Made by a program: the position numbers and the translations under genes. The notes under the pieces were generated by a model. It was given only the letters and a program-made list of their open reading frames with translations, had not been told where the DNA came from and ran no database searches. This document shows, piece by piece, positions 50,698 to 61,492 of a stretch of DNA of 64,000 nucleotides. Within the stretch, counting starts at the first letter, position 1; every line of letters begins with the position of its first letter. The stretch comes from Scardovia wiggsiae F0424 (GTDB taxonomy: Bacteria > Actinomycetota > Actinomycetes > Actinomycetales > Bifidobacteriaceae), in assembly GCF_000269605.1 (NCBI RefSeq), contig NZ_AKCI01000001.1:1054001-1118000 (forward strand), given 5' to 3'.

Positions 50698-52017
50698 ATG
50701 CGGCGCGGATCATTATGGACAATACGCAACTACCGCTGGTGGTTCCTTGCCGATACTACGGATGTCCTGGCTGTTACTGTGCGGAGCTTTGCCGTATCCC
50801 TGCTCGCATGGAAGGTATCCCATTCTGAAGCCGTAACGGGGGCTATCGTCGCACTCGAAAATATAATCAACCTTGTTATGATGCCGATTGGCGGTGCTAT
50901 AGCTGACCGCTGCAACAGGCGCCGACTCATGATAATCGAGAATACCGCCGGCATAATACTTTCCGTTATTTTTACAGTCCTGGTTGCTGCTAACCTGCTC
51001 AATACCTCCCTGCTTATTGCCGTCACTGCTGCCTATGGCCTTCTCGTAGGCCTGTGCGGTACTGCAAATGATGCTATCCTGAAATCCCTTGTCCCTACAG
51101 AAAAATTTGCCAGCGCACAGGCGATCCGGGAAACCCGCGAATCAGTGGTAGGCCTGCTTGGCGGCACTGCAGCGGGATTCCTGTACAGGGTTTTCCCCTG
51201 GTTCCCTATAGCCTTTGCAGCGGTTTTCTATGCTGCCAGGCAGACAGCTACGCTTCAGCTTCCCTCTCAGGGAGGGGAAGAGGCCCTCAAGGGCGGCAGC
51301 AGCGGCCCGGGTACTGGTGGAAAGCCGAAAAATGGCGCAGACGAAGTAATCCCTGCCCAGGAAATACCTCAAAGGCAGGACCCCCTTCACAGCTTTATCC
51401 GCACCCTCCGCGAGGGGCTGGCCTGGGCCATGTCAAAAAAGAAGTTCATGGCAGCACTCGCCGTCGGGGCTACGGTCAATATTGCATTTACTGCAATCGT
51501 TGCCGGAGCCCAGATATACCTCATAGCTCAGGGGACGGATTCCATACTGATAGGTTTGCTTGATTCAGGCATGGGGACACTGACCCTTATCGGCTCGCTT
51601 CTGGCGAACTGGGTATCCAGCCGTATACCTACCGGAAAGCTTATTATCCTTTCTCTCGCCTTTGACACCCTCTGTTTTATCCCCCTGATCTTTTTCCATT
51701 CCTACACGGCTGTCCTGATATCCCTTTCACTTATGGGGCTTCCGCTGCCATCGCTCAACACAGGCCTGTACGGATTCATATTCGGGAAAACGCCGGATAC
51801 CATGCAGGGGCGCGCCACAGCAGTATTTGAAACAGCAGTAGGCATTTTCGGCGCAGTGACGCCTGCAGCTATAGGGCCGGTGCTCCAGCTGCAGTATGGG
51901 TTCACTATAACTGCTGTGATTGCAGCAGTTTTTGCCGCTGTAAGCCTGGTTATTTCTATCGCAACATCACTGCGCACAGTCCCCCGGCCTGAAAAATGGG
52001 AAGATACGGACCTGTGA
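50698..52017 (+). CDS. MFS transporter (enterobactin exporter/EntS-like)
   Basis: 439 residues from the ATG at 50698, with AGGAGG seven bases before it. About twelve membrane helices in two halves separated by a polar loop (residues ~195-235, GGSSGPGTGGKPKNG...). The loop between helices 2 and 3 reads GGAIADRCNRRRLMI, the MFS motif A. SLVPTEKFASAQAIRETRESV after helix 5 is typical of the drug-exporter branch with MFS_3-type fold. Export of a small molecule is likely; substrate unknown. Convergent with priA, 35 bp away. Confidence 0.85.
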   Translation: MRRGSLWTIRNYRWWFLADTTDVLAVTVRSFAVSLLAWKVSHSEAVTGAIVALENIINLVMMPIGGAIADRCNRRRLMIIENTAGIILSVIFTVLVAANLLNTSLLIAVTAAYGLLVGLCGTANDAILKSLVPTEKFASAQAIRETRESVVGLLGGTAAGFLYRVFPWFPIAFAAVFYAARQTATLQLPSQGGEEALKGGSSGPGTGGKPKNGADEVIPAQEIPQRQDPLHSFIRTLREGLAWAMSKKKFMAALAVGATVNIAFTAIVAGAQIYLIAQGTDSILIGLLDSGMGTLTLIGSLLANWVSSRIPTGKLIILSLAFDTLCFIPLIFFHSYTAVLISLSLMGLPLPSLNTGLYGFIFGKTPDTMQGRATAVFETAVGIFGAVTPAAIGPVLQLQYGFTITAVIAAVFAAVSLVISIATSLRTVPRPEKWEDTDL

Positions 52018-52052
52018 ACCGGACCATCTGAGCCGTTCAAAAACGGAATATA

Positions 52053-54359
52053 TCAGCTCAAATTTTTAGGGTCGATCTGGATATGCAGTTCCCCTTTGAC
52101 GCGGGAAGCTGCATGCTTCGCCGCTGCAGAACGCAGCCGCCGGGACAGCGTCCCGGTCCGGTCCAGGCTGGCCCGTACTACAGCACGCACCCGGTCATTG
52201 CTTCCCTCAAGCTGACGGTCAGAAATATTAGACGGCTCCGGTATGGAGACAGGGCCCAGTACTGACGGGATGCCCGAGGGCAGCAGGGCAAGATCAGATT
52301 CTGCACCGGCTGCGCCTATATCCGCACCGATATCTTTAAGCACCCATTCCACAACTTCACGCCGCCCCCATATATTCGCCGCAGTAACGGAAGGGGGCAT
52401 GCCGGCCTCCTTACGCTCCTCGACCTCTTTTCGAGCCAGATACGAGGGGTCCCACGCAATCAGGGACTGCGCTATCGCAGGCTCGCATTCCCCCAGGAGG
52501 AGTACCTGCCCGCCGTCCTCATGGGACGCACACAGTGCAGCCGCATGCATCCACGCAGTGAGGATATCAATACGCGAATCCATATGCGAAGCATACAGAC
52601 TTGTCCATGTATCAACAATGGCAACAGCCCTGTAGCTTGGATGATAGGCGCCGTCAACATTCTGGTAGGCGGTATCAGACTTTTCCACGCCGATGCCTTC
52701 ACGGTGCTCCATGCGCGTCAGCCCTGTACTGACTATCTGCGGTTCGGCCCCGGGGGAAGCTATGACTACCTGAGGCCTGTCTTCAATACATTCTATGGTA
52801 CCGCGCGGCTGGTTTGGAGTGGAAGTAACGATCCGCGTACGGGGAAAAAGCCCGCGGAGCTCCTGGGCCGTGCCCAATGCCCCTACACGGATAACGCGCA
52901 TCGCGCTGCCCCCGCAATGAGGACAGGACCACTGCGACGCTGCAGCACCGCACCATGCGCAGCGCGGGGATCCATCCCTGCGCAGGGCCTGCTGCAAAGG
53001 CCCGGAACACCGGAGGCAGCGCGCCTGGCGGCGGCACCGGGAACAGATAAATACCATGGACTGCCCGTCATGCGGGACACATAGGAGGACAGAGCCGGAC
53101 CGCAGCGCATTTTTGAGTATGGAGACTGCGGTATGCGGGATACGGGCACCGATTGCGGGGTCAGCAAGGCGCTCAAGCTCCTCACGGTTGAACAGCCTGA
53201 CCCATGGCATTGCTTTCTTCAACGGTGCCGGCAAAGGGCTCACTTCAATAGCCTGCCCCACCTCTATGGCAGCATCCCCCGACTGCCTTCCTGTCACTTC
53301 CCACTGGCTCTGCGGGCTGCGGCTATGGCCCAATGCGACAAAAATGCCTTTGTGCCCGCGGGCGCGCAGGCGCATAACATCACGCACATTGGCATAGGGG
53401 GTAAAACCGTCTGCATTCTGGTAAGCGATATCATCCACCGCAACAAATACAGCATTGCCCTGCACGGGGGCGTACATTGCTGCACGGGTGCCGATCACGC
53501 ACTGTACAGCCCCCTGCGCAACCGCCATATACGAACGGTAGCGTTCCTCAGGGGTCATAGCCCCGGCAAGGACGCAGTAGTCCCCATTCCACACGCCCCG
53601 CCTCGAGCGCAGCGCAAAAGGAAGGAACCCCGCAGCCTGCAGCTGCTGATGGACAAGCCTAATATGCGCGATATCCGGAAGCTCAACTATTATCGGCCTC
53701 TGCGAAAGGAAACTCCTGCTGATCAGCCATACGATATCATCAGCCCATGCAGTTACTCCCGGCATGGCATTCCAGACAATACCGGCCGGAGAAGATCCTG
53801 ACCATGCCCGCTCCACGTCGTCGATATGCCCGTAAGACGCCTCCACACGCCGGGTCTGCGCCTCATACACCTTCCGGGCACTGTCCGGCAGCTTTCCCTG
53901 TACGGGCCGCGCTGCCGTCGGCTGCGGTTCTTTGTCTACCTTTGCCACGCGGGAGGGGATGGCAAGACGGATGATATTAGCCCGCGTACCCGCAAAATAA
54001 TCCGCTATCTCTTCAATATCACGCCTCATCTGCCTGGGTGCAACGGGCGAACTGCCTATAACACGCTCAATGAATTTCAATGAGCTGCGGGGCGTGCTGC
54101 TGGATTCCACGCGGTCCCAGATAATGCCGTTGACAAGACGGCCGCCGAAACGCACGCGCACGCTCATCCCCGGTACAGCGCTGTCGGAATGTTTGTCTTC
54201 AACAAGATAATCAAAAGCCTGGCCCAGATTTGCAGCCTGTACGTCAATAACCACCTGGGCAACAGGAAGGCGGGCCGCCGGCACCTTAACATGCGCAGAG
54301 CTTTTCCTCCTGCGCGGCGCCAGGCCATCCAGGGCCATCTGCTCGCCTATTATTACCAT
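52053..54359 (-). CDS. priA: Primosomal protein PriA, actinobacterial form
   Basis: 768 residues. An N-terminal DNA-binding domain (VAQVVIDVQAANLGQAFDYLVEDKH...VRVRFGGRLVNGIIWD) is followed by the helicase-like part. Zinc-binding cysteines are kept: CSRCRRQARCLRC and CAWCGAAASQWSCPHCGG. There is no Walker A (G-x-G-K-T/S), and the DEAH box reads VAVDDIAYQ. This loss is known for actinobacterial PriA. It should still act in replication restart by loading proteins at forks. Start at 54359 or 54338 (MALDGLAPRRRK). Confidence 0.93.
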   Translation of the reverse strand: MVIIGEQMALDGLAPRRRKSSAHVKVPAARLPVAQVVIDVQAANLGQAFDYLVEDKHSDSAVPGMSVRVRFGGRLVNGIIWDRVESSSTPRSSLKFIERVIGSSPVAPRQMRRDIEEIADYFAGTRANIIRLAIPSRVAKVDKEPQPTAARPVQGKLPDSARKVYEAQTRRVEASYGHIDDVERAWSGSSPAGIVWNAMPGVTAWADDIVWLISRSFLSQRPIIVELPDIAHIRLVHQQLQAAGFLPFALRSRRGVWNGDYCVLAGAMTPEERYRSYMAVAQGAVQCVIGTRAAMYAPVQGNAVFVAVDDIAYQNADGFTPYANVRDVMRLRARGHKGIFVALGHSRSPQSQWEVTGRQSGDAAIEVGQAIEVSPLPAPLKKAMPWVRLFNREELERLADPAIGARIPHTAVSILKNALRSGSVLLCVPHDGQSMVFICSRCRRQARCLRCSGPLQQALRRDGSPRCAWCGAAASQWSCPHCGGSAMRVIRVGALGTAQELRGLFPRTRIVTSTPNQPRGTIECIEDRPQVVIASPGAEPQIVSTGLTRMEHREGIGVEKSDTAYQNVDGAYHPSYRAVAIVDTWTSLYASHMDSRIDILTAWMHAAALCASHEDGGQVLLLGECEPAIAQSLIAWDPSYLARKEVEERKEAGMPPSVTAANIWGRREVVEWVLKDIGADIGAAGAESDLALLPSGIPSVLGPVSIPEPSNISDRQLEGSNDRVRAVVRASLDRTGTLSRRLRSAAAKHAASRVKGELHIQIDPKNLS

Positions 54360-54400
54360 AGTTTCAGATTACTACAGCCATATCATTATGTCATTGTATG

Positions 54401-55639
54401 TCATTGCTGCCGGGCAGCAGACAGCGCAGCTTCCCTGAGCTCGCCGGCTTTATCTGTCTGTTCCCACGTAAAGCCTTCATCTGCCCTGCCGAAATGCCCA
54501 TATGCCGCAGTTTTGCTGTATATCGGCCTCAGAAGGTCCAGTTCATCAATAATAGCCGCAGGGCGCAGGTCGAACACCTGCCGGACCGCCTGCGCAAGCA
54601 CAGGATCAGTTATCCCAGGGCCTGTCCCCGTCCCCATCGTATCGACAGTAACAGATACCGGTTCAGCCACCCCTATTGCATACGCCAGCTGGACCTCAGC
54701 TTTACGCGCAAGCCCTGCTGCAACAATATTTTTGGCGACCCACCGGGCAGCATATGCTGCAGAACGGTCAACCTTGCTGGGGTCTTTTCCCGAAAAAGCG
54801 CCGCCGCCATGATGGCCCACACCGCCATAAGTATCAACGATGATTTTCCTGCCCGTCAGACCGGCGTCAGCAGCAGGTCCGCCAAGCACAAAAGAGCCCG
54901 TAGGGTTCACCAGGAGCCTGTAATCATCATGCCTGACTGTGCCGCCCCTGCACGAGGCCAGCGTACTGTCAAGCACCGGCTTGATAACATTCCGGATAAG
55001 CTCCCCGCGCAGCCATTCCTGGGAGGCCTCCGGATCATGCTGGGCAGAAATCACTATGGTATCGACCCTCCGCGGCACACCGCTTCCATCATATTCCACC
55101 GTTACCTGCGTTTTACCGTCAGGCCTCAGATGCGCAACGATCCCCTTTTTGCGCACATATGCCAGCCTTTCCGCCAGCCGGTGCGCAAGTTCGATCGGCA
55201 GAGGCATAAAGGCGTCAGTCTCATCACAGGCATACCCGAACATGATCCCCTGGTCGCCGGCACCCTGCACGGCATAGCGTTCCTCCTGCGTTGCGGCCTG
55301 CCGGGATACGCCTGCATTGATCTCAGGGCTCTGTTCGTTGATAGATACAAGGACCCCTGCAGAACCCGCATCCAGCCCGATGTCCGAACTGGTATACCCT
55401 ATACGCTCCAATGTCTCGCGCACTATCTGATTGATATTGACATACCCTTCTGACGTGATCTCGCCAAAAACAAGGAACTGCCCTGTCGTTGCACACGTTT
55501 CTACTGCTACATGCGAAGAAGGGTCCTTCTTAAGGAGCTCATCAAGGATAGCATCAGATATCTGGTCGCATACTTTATCGGGATGCCCTTCCGTAACAGA
55601 TTCAGACGTAATGAGCCGAATATCCTGTGCAGCTGCCAT
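54401..55639 (-). CDS. metK: S-adenosylmethionine synthase
   Basis: 412 residues. It makes SAM from ATP and methionine. Seen: [22 protein letters not shown] at the N-terminus (ATP/methionine loop), [16 protein letters not shown] near residue 117, [16 protein letters not shown] near 245, and [19 protein letters not shown] near 263. Full length. It is 41 bp upstream of priA on the same strand, the usual bifidobacterial order metK-priA, and follows rpoZ. SAM produced here feeds rsmB and leaves products for mtnN. Confidence 0.97.
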   Translation of the reverse strand: MAAAQDIRLITSESVTEGHPDKVCDQISDAILDELLKKDPSSHVAVETCATTGQFLVFGEITSEGYVNINQIVRETLERIGYTSSDIGLDAGSAGVLVSINEQSPEINAGVSRQAATQEERYAVQGAGDQGIMFGYACDETDAFMPLPIELAHRLAERLAYVRKKGIVAHLRPDGKTQVTVEYDGSGVPRRVDTIVISAQHDPEASQEWLRGELIRNVIKPVLDSTLASCRGGTVRHDDYRLLVNPTGSFVLGGPAADAGLTGRKIIVDTYGGVGHHGGGAFSGKDPSKVDRSAAYAARWVAKNIVAAGLARKAEVQLAYAIGVAEPVSVTVDTMGTGTGPGITDPVLAQAVRQVFDLRPAAIIDELDLLRPIYSKTAAYGHFGRADEGFTWEQTDKAGELREAALSAARQQ

Positions 55640-55700
55640 ATCAAACCTGCTTTGTACCTGTCGCCATAAAACCGTTATAAACTGCTATAAAACTTGCCCT

Positions 55701-55736
55701 GAAACAAAATCCCCGCACCGTAGGGGCGGTACGGGG
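55701..55736 (-). terminator. Rho-independent terminator after rpoZ
   Basis: On the minus strand CCCCGTACCG-CCCCTA-CGGTGCGGGG (55727-55736 with 55711-55720) followed by ATTTTGTTTC, 35 bp after the rpoZ stop. It separates rpoZ from metK. Confidence 0.9.
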
Positions 55737-55770
55737 ATCCCTATGATCATAAGATTATTTAAAGCTGAGA

Positions 55771-56061
55771 TCAGTTCAGCACGCCTTCAGACAGATCGTC
55801 CTCACCAAGCGTCTCCTCAAGGAGGCCGTCATTGATCTCACGGAAAGCAATAGTCAGAGGCTTTTCCTGGTTCTTGTATTCTACCAGGGGTCCGACGTTC
55901 TGGAGGAGGCCCTCATTCAGCTGCGTGAAATATGAGTTGATCTGACGGGCGCGCCGTGCAGCAAACATAGCAAGCGCATACCGCGACTGGGCATGCTGGT
56001 CGAGCTCATCAATCGGCGGGTTTGCCAAGCCTTCAGGCTGCGGGACTGTACCTAATGCCAT
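55771..56061 (-). CDS. rpoZ: DNA-directed RNA polymerase omega subunit
   Basis: 96 residues. [33 protein letters not shown] holds the conserved core with S-R-Y/K-L and [26 protein letters not shown] is the usual C-terminal strand that contacts beta-prime. Omega helps assemble and fold beta-prime. Stands between terminator and the 56062-56216 gap, in which no promoter could be named with certainty. Confidence 0.95.
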   Translation of the reverse strand: MALGTVPQPEGLANPPIDELDQHAQSRYALAMFAARRARQINSYFTQLNEGLLQNVGPLVEYKNQEKPLTIAFREINDGLLEETLGEDDLSEGVLN

Positions 56062-56216
56062 TTTTCTCCAATACCTGTATACGGAACCTAACTGTGTTAA
56101 TACTTCCTAATACTATACTCCGGCACGGCGAAAACTGGAAGGGCCGGTATCCAGCTTTCTGCGCCGGCAGTGCCGCAAGGCTGCAGCAGCCCGATCTTCC
56201 CCCGATACGGCATCCC

Positions 56217-57161
56217 CTAATACTTTTTCTTAGCGGTAAAAAGGCCGAACCGCTGCATGCTGGAAAACATCCTGGCATAACCAAAAAGTGATTTGCCGGT
56301 ATCCAGCGCATCTATCTGGTTCATATCGGAATCGGAAAGCTCAAAATCCCAGATATCAATATTTTCTTCGATCCGCTCCCTATGCACCGATTTCGGGATA
56401 ACTACGATATCGCGCTGTACAAGGGACCTGAGCGCTACCTGCGCGGCAGTCTTGCCGTACTGTTCGCCAATCTCAGTAAGGACAGGATGGGTGAACAGCC
56501 CGTTCTTGCCTTCTGCAAACGGCGCCCATGATTCAGGCTGGATCCCATACTCGCGCATAATGCCCAGCGCCTCGCGCTGCTGCCAGAATACATGGTTTTC
56601 TATCTGATTCACGGCAGGGATGACATGCGCGCGCTTTGCCAGATCGACAAAACGGTCAGGCTCCATATTGGATATGCCTATCGCACGGATAACACCGTCA
56701 TGGCAGAGGTCTTCCAGTGCACGGTACGCCCACAGGTAATTGCCCACACCCTGATGGAGCAGGACCAGGTCCGCATAATCTGTCCGCAGCTGGGCCAGGG
56801 AATGCCTGATGCTCTCTATCGTTTTATCATATCCGTAATGGGTGATCCATACTTTTGTTGTCAGGAAAATATCTTCGCGCGGGACGCCGCTTTCTGCTAT
56901 GGCTTCGCCGACAGAACCTTCATTGCGGTAAAACTGTGCAGTATCAATAAGGCGGTACCCGCATTCCAGCGCATCCATAACAGCTTTTTTGCATTTGGAG
57001 CGCCCGGATATCTGGAATACGCCGAAACCTTCCTGCGGCATGGCAACGCCATTATTAAGCGTAACGTACGGGACCTTATGCGGAAGCGGTTTGCTCAACG
57101 GTTCGCGGGCTTCCCCGCCTTCCTGTGTCCCCTCAGAATCTGTGCTGGCAGTACCGACCAT
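56217..57161 (-). CDS. Aldo/keto reductase (2,5-diketo-gluconate reductase type)
   Basis: 314 residues from the ATG at 57161, with GGGAGG seven bases before it; an upstream in-frame extension has no site. NADPH-dependent oxidoreductase of the AKR5 group. Catalytic residues: DTAQFYRNEGSVG (Asp and Tyr), FLTTKVWITHYG (Lys), DLVLLHQGVGNY (His). C-terminal NADPH-binding region VVIPKSVHRERIEENIDIWDF. FGVFQI near the start. A ~30-residue S/E/G-rich N-terminal extension is unusual. The substrate is unknown. Unlike the interrupted reductase at 36912, its frame is whole. Confidence 0.93.
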   Translation of the reverse strand: MVGTASTDSEGTQEGGEAREPLSKPLPHKVPYVTLNNGVAMPQEGFGVFQISGRSKCKKAVMDALECGYRLIDTAQFYRNEGSVGEAIAESGVPREDIFLTTKVWITHYGYDKTIESIRHSLAQLRTDYADLVLLHQGVGNYLWAYRALEDLCHDGVIRAIGISNMEPDRFVDLAKRAHVIPAVNQIENHVFWQQREALGIMREYGIQPESWAPFAEGKNGLFTHPVLTEIGEQYGKTAAQVALRSLVQRDIVVIPKSVHRERIEENIDIWDFELSDSDMNQIDALDTGKSLFGYARMFSSMQRFGLFTAKKKY

Positions 57162-57263
57162 ATATGGCCTCCCGGTTACATATTTACTTACGTATATTGT
57201 AATCTTTCCAAGGGCCCGGCGCAAACGGGGGAAGCCCGTTATACGCTGTCTGCGGACATGCAG

Positions 57264-57295
57264 AAGCCCGGCACAGCATAATGCCGGCCGGGCTT
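57264..57295 (-). terminator. Hairpin after rpoC
   Basis: AAGCCCGG-N16-CCGGGCTT, 8-bp arms, 52 bp past the rpoC stop on the minus strand. The U-run is poor, so the call as a terminator is tentative. Confidence 0.5.
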
Positions 57296-57346
57296 GATGC
57301 TTACCTAAATACTTATAACCTTGTACGCTGTCTCCAGCGCCCCGGG

Positions 57347-60300
57347 CTATTCCTTGTCCGGCTTCACATCCGGCAGCCCGGTAATATCCGGGAGCGGTGA
57401 GCCGGAAGCCGTATCAGGACCGAGCGGATCGGTACCGTCCAGCCCCAGGCCGCCGCCAAGGTCATTAAGGAAATCATCAGGATTGAAATCATCGCTGATA
57501 TTGAGCTGGTTGAAATCAATACTGTTAAAATCGATACCATCCAGGCTCTCATTGCTGTTGACTTCAAGCTCCTTAGGCTCCTCGCCCAGGCCGAAGCTCG
57601 GGTAGATCGTGTCGCGGATCGCCTTATCAGGCTCTACCTGGGCATTGCGGTACCGCGCAAGGCCGGTACCTGCAGGGATAAGCTTACCGATAATGACATT
57701 CTCCTTGAGGCCCTTAAGGTCATCGACTTTCTGCTGGATCGCCGCTTCAGTAAGGACACGGGTAGTTTCCTGGAAGGAAGCCGCGGACAGCCATGATTCA
57801 GTCGCCAGGGATGCCTTGGTGATACCCATAAGTTCCGGGCGCCCGTCAGCAGGGCGGCCGCCTTCAGCGGCAACCTTGCGGTTAGTTTCGCGCAGGATCT
57901 GGCGGTCAACAAGCTCACCCTCAAGATACCTAGTATCACCCGGAGAGGTGATAACTGCACGGCGGAGCATCTGGTGCACAATCACTTCAATATGCTTATC
58001 GTGGATATCCACACCCTGGGAACGGTACACATCATGGACGCCCTCAACGATAGAAACCTGGGCTGCGCGCGGGCCAAGCACCTCAAGGATGCGCTTAGGA
58101 TCCACAGAACCCTCAATCAGCGCAGTACCTGCACTGATATGCTCGCCATCCTTGACAAGGAGCGGCACACGGCGTGTCACCTTATACTCGAAGTTCTCAT
58201 CGCCTTCATCCGGGGTGACCGTAATAGTACGGCCCCGCTCATTATCTTCGACATGTACGGTACCGTCCACATCGCTGATAGGCGCCTCGCCCTTCGGCGT
58301 GCGGGCTTCAAAAAGCTCAGCAACACGCGGAAGGCCCTGGGTGATATCAGATGCTGATGCAACGCCGCCGGAGTGGAAGGACCGCAGCGTCAGCTGGGTA
58401 CCAGGCTCACCGATAGACTGCGCAGCCACGATGCCTACAGCTTCGCCGACATCGACAAGGCGGTTCGTTGCCAGGGACCATCCATAGCACTTTGCGCAGA
58501 CCCCACGCTTAGATTCGCAGGTCAGCACGGAACGTGCGCGCACGCTTGACACCCCGTGGGCAACAAGGTCTTTGAGCACATCCATGGACAGGGCTTCATC
58601 CCGGCGGTACAGGACCGTCTTCCCGTCGGAAGGGTCAACAACATCTGCAGACAGCAGGCGTGAATACGGACCGCCGTCAGCATTCCTGACAAGCTGGAGG
58701 TTGCCGTCCTCATCAGGCTCAGCCACAGTAACAGCAAGCCCGTGCTTAGTCCCGCAGTCTTCTTCGCGGACAATAACATCCTGCGATACATCCACCAGAC
58801 GGCGGGTCAGATATCCCGACTCTGCCGTACGGAGTGCCGTATCAGCCAGGCCCTTACGGGCACCATGCTGTGAAATGAAGTACTCAAGCACTGACAGCCC
58901 GTCACGGTAATTGGATTTGACCGGGCGGGGGATGATCTCGCCCCGAGGGTTCGCCACCAGGCCGCGCATACCGGCGATCTGGCGGATCTGCATCCAGTTG
59001 CCGCGGGCGCCTGACTGGACCATGATATTCACATTATTATCCTGGTAGAAGTTATTCTGCATGGCGTCAGCAACCTTATCGGTGCATTCCGTCCACAGGT
59101 TGATAAGCTCCTGCCGGCGCTCTTCTTCAGTAAGAAGGCCCATAGCATACTGGTCATTGACCTTATCAGCCTGGGCTTCATACTCGTCAACGATCTGCTT
59201 ATGCTCCGAAGGGGCAACGATATCAGAGAATGCGATAGTCACGCCTGCCCACTGGGCACGGGTGAACCCAAGGTCCTTCAAAGCATCCAGCGTTGCAGCA
59301 ACCTGCTCGGTGGAATACCTGGAAGCGATATCGTCAACTATGGACGACAGCCTGCCCTTAGGGACCTGCTCGTTGATATACGGATAATCCTCAGGGAGTG
59401 TCCCGTTGAACAGGATACGCCCGTAGGTCGTGGCAAAAAGCACGCTGCCGTCTGCAAAACGCTCTTCCCTGGCAACATCGCTTTCACCCTCACGCGGGTC
59501 CCTGACCTTGACTTCGCCCGGCTCCCAGTTATCGGGGAGGACAAAATCTGAGCCGACGCGAAGGAGTATCTTAGCCTGCATATCGATCTCATGCAGGTCA
59601 AGCGCCATGCGCGCCTCTTCTATTGACCCGAAAATACGGCCCTGGCCCTGGGCGTCTTCCTTTTCAGTGCTCAGATAATACAGCCCGAGGATCATATCCT
59701 GGGAAGGCATAGTTACAGCGTGGCCGTCCGCAGGCTTAAGGATATTATCCGACCCGAGCATCAGGGTGCGGGCTTCAGCCTGGGCTTCAGCACCCAGCGG
59801 AAGGTGGACAGCCATCTGGTCGCCGTCGAAATCTGCGTTGAATGCTGCGCAGGCCAGAGGGGGCAGATGGATAGCCTTGCCCTCAACAAGCACGGGTTCA
59901 AACGCCTGGATACCCAGACGGTGCAGCGTAGGTGCACGGTTGAGCAGTACAGGATGGTTGGAGATGACTTCCTCAAGGACATCCCAGACCACGGAATCGC
60001 CGCGGTCCACCATACGCTTCGCGCTCTTCATATTCTGTGCATACTGCTGTTCCACAAGGCGCTTGATGACAAACGGCTTGAAAAGCTCCAAAGCCATAGA
60101 CTTCGGCAGGCCGCACTGATGCATGCGCAGGCTCGGCCCCACAACGATCACGGAACGCCCGGAATAATCCACACGCTTGCCCAGAAGGTTCTGACGGAAA
60201 CGCCCCTGCTTGCCCTTGAGCATATCAGAAAGCGATTTGAGCGGACGGTTCGATGCGCCTGTAACGGCACGCCCGCGGCGTCCGTTGTCAAAGAGGGAAT

Positions 60301-61435
60301 CAACAGCTTCCTGGAGCATGCGCTTTTCATTATTAAGCATGATCTCCGGCGCATGAAGCTCGATAAGGCGCTTCAGACGGTTATTGCGGTTGATCACGCG
60401 GCGGTACAGGTCGTTAAGGTCAGATGTTGCGAAACGGCCGCCGTCAAGCTGGACCATTGGCCTCAGATCCGGCGGGATGACCGGGATAACATCCAGGACC
60501 ATATTTGCCGGGCTCTTGCCTGTGTTGATGAAAGCCATAATGACTTTCAGCCGCTTCAGGGCACGGGCTTTGCGCTGCCCGTTGCCGTTTTCCACATCTT
60601 CACGCAGCTGGGCTGCTGCACCTTCGAGATCGAAATCCTGAAGGCGCTTCTTTATAGCTTCTGCACCCATGCTGCCGTCGAAATAGTCGCCGTAACGGTC
60701 TTTCATTTCGCGCCACAGGTCTACATCGCCTTCCATATCGCCCGGCTTCAAAGCCGTGAAACGGTCCCATACCGCGCCGATACGGGTGATCTCGTCATCA
60801 TAACGCTGGCGGATCGCCTTCAGATCACGCTCTGCACTGGTATGGAGCTTTGTTTTTGCCTTTGGGTCGGCATCTTCCGCCTCAAGCGCTGCGAGATCCT
60901 CTTCAAGCTTCCTGGAACGCTTGTCAAGCTCGCTGTCACGGCGGTTGCTCAGGCGCTCAACTTCCGAGTCAAGCTCAGCCTGAAGGTCCGGAAGATCCTG
61001 CTGGCGCTGCTCCTCATTGACCGCTGTCACCATATAAGCGGCGAAATAAATCACTTTCTCCAAGTCTTTAGGGGAAATATCCAGCAGATACCCGAGCCGG
61101 CTTGGCACACCCTTAAAGAACCAGATATGCGTTACCGGGGCGGCCAGCTCGATATGGCCCATACGCTCGCGGCGCACACGGGAACGGGTCACTTCAACAC
61201 CGCAGCGTTCGCACACGATGCCCTTGAACCGCACCCGCTTATATTTGCCGCAGGCGCATTCCCAGTCACGGGTCGGCCCGAATATCTGTTCGCCGAACAG
61301 GCCGTCTTTCTCAGGCTTAAGGGTCCGGTAATTGATGGTCTCCGGCTTCTTGACCTCTCCGTAGCTCCAGCTGCGGATATCATCGGCACTCGCAAGGCCT
61401 ATGCGTACTGTATCAAATGCATTAACGTCCAGCAC
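57347..61435 (-). CDS. rpoC: RNA polymerase beta-prime subunit
   Basis: 1362 residues. The catalytic magnesium motif [12 protein letters not shown] lies near residue 537. The N-terminal zinc finger [23 protein letters not shown] lies near 60-82, and the second zinc site CGTKHG...[13 protein letters not shown] is near 890-990. The bridge-helix region is [20 protein letters not shown]. An insertion of charged coiled coil ([26 protein letters not shown]) near 155-215 is typical of actinobacteria. The acidic C-terminal tail is bifidobacterial in length. It follows rpoB by 57 bp as one operon. Confidence 0.98.
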   Translation of the reverse strand: MLDVNAFDTVRIGLASADDIRSWSYGEVKKPETINYRTLKPEKDGLFGEQIFGPTRDWECACGKYKRVRFKGIVCERCGVEVTRSRVRRERMGHIELAAPVTHIWFFKGVPSRLGYLLDISPKDLEKVIYFAAYMVTAVNEEQRQQDLPDLQAELDSEVERLSNRRDSELDKRSRKLEEDLAALEAEDADPKAKTKLHTSAERDLKAIRQRYDDEITRIGAVWDRFTALKPGDMEGDVDLWREMKDRYGDYFDGSMGAEAIKKRLQDFDLEGAAAQLREDVENGNGQRKARALKRLKVIMAFINTGKSPANMVLDVIPVIPPDLRPMVQLDGGRFATSDLNDLYRRVINRNNRLKRLIELHAPEIMLNNEKRMLQEAVDSLFDNGRRGRAVTGASNRPLKSLSDMLKGKQGRFRQNLLGKRVDYSGRSVIVVGPSLRMHQCGLPKSMALELFKPFVIKRLVEQQYAQNMKSAKRMVDRGDSVVWDVLEEVISNHPVLLNRAPTLHRLGIQAFEPVLVEGKAIHLPPLACAAFNADFDGDQMAVHLPLGAEAQAEARTLMLGSDNILKPADGHAVTMPSQDMILGLYYLSTEKEDAQGQGRIFGSIEEARMALDLHEIDMQAKILLRVGSDFVLPDNWEPGEVKVRDPREGESDVAREERFADGSVLFATTYGRILFNGTLPEDYPYINEQVPKGRLSSIVDDIASRYSTEQVAATLDALKDLGFTRAQWAGVTIAFSDIVAPSEHKQIVDEYEAQADKVNDQYAMGLLTEEERRQELINLWTECTDKVADAMQNNFYQDNNVNIMVQSGARGNWMQIRQIAGMRGLVANPRGEIIPRPVKSNYRDGLSVLEYFISQHGARKGLADTALRTAESGYLTRRLVDVSQDVIVREEDCGTKHGLAVTVAEPDEDGNLQLVRNADGGPYSRLLSADVVDPSDGKTVLYRRDEALSMDVLKDLVAHGVSSVRARSVLTCESKRGVCAKCYGWSLATNRLVDVGEAVGIVAAQSIGEPGTQLTLRSFHSGGVASASDITQGLPRVAELFEARTPKGEAPISDVDGTVHVEDNERGRTITVTPDEGDENFEYKVTRRVPLLVKDGEHISAGTALIEGSVDPKRILEVLGPRAAQVSIVEGVHDVYRSQGVDIHDKHIEVIVHQMLRRAVITSPGDTRYLEGELVDRQILRETNRKVAAEGGRPADGRPELMGITKASLATESWLSAASFQETTRVLTEAAIQQKVDDLKGLKENVIIGKLIPAGTGLARYRNAQVEPDKAIRDTIYPSFGLGEEPKELEVNSNESLDGIDFNSIDFNQLNISDDFNPDDFLNDLGGGLGLDGTDPLGPDTASGSPLPDITGLPDVKPDKE

Positions 61436-61492
61436 TGTTTATCCTGTCTGCTTAGTTTTCCAAATTCTTTTCTTACAAATTGCCGGGCAGGC

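Noticed and set aside
52053-54359. PriA without Walker A as a novel dead helicase
   Set aside because: Loss of helicase motifs is already known for actinobacterial PriA.
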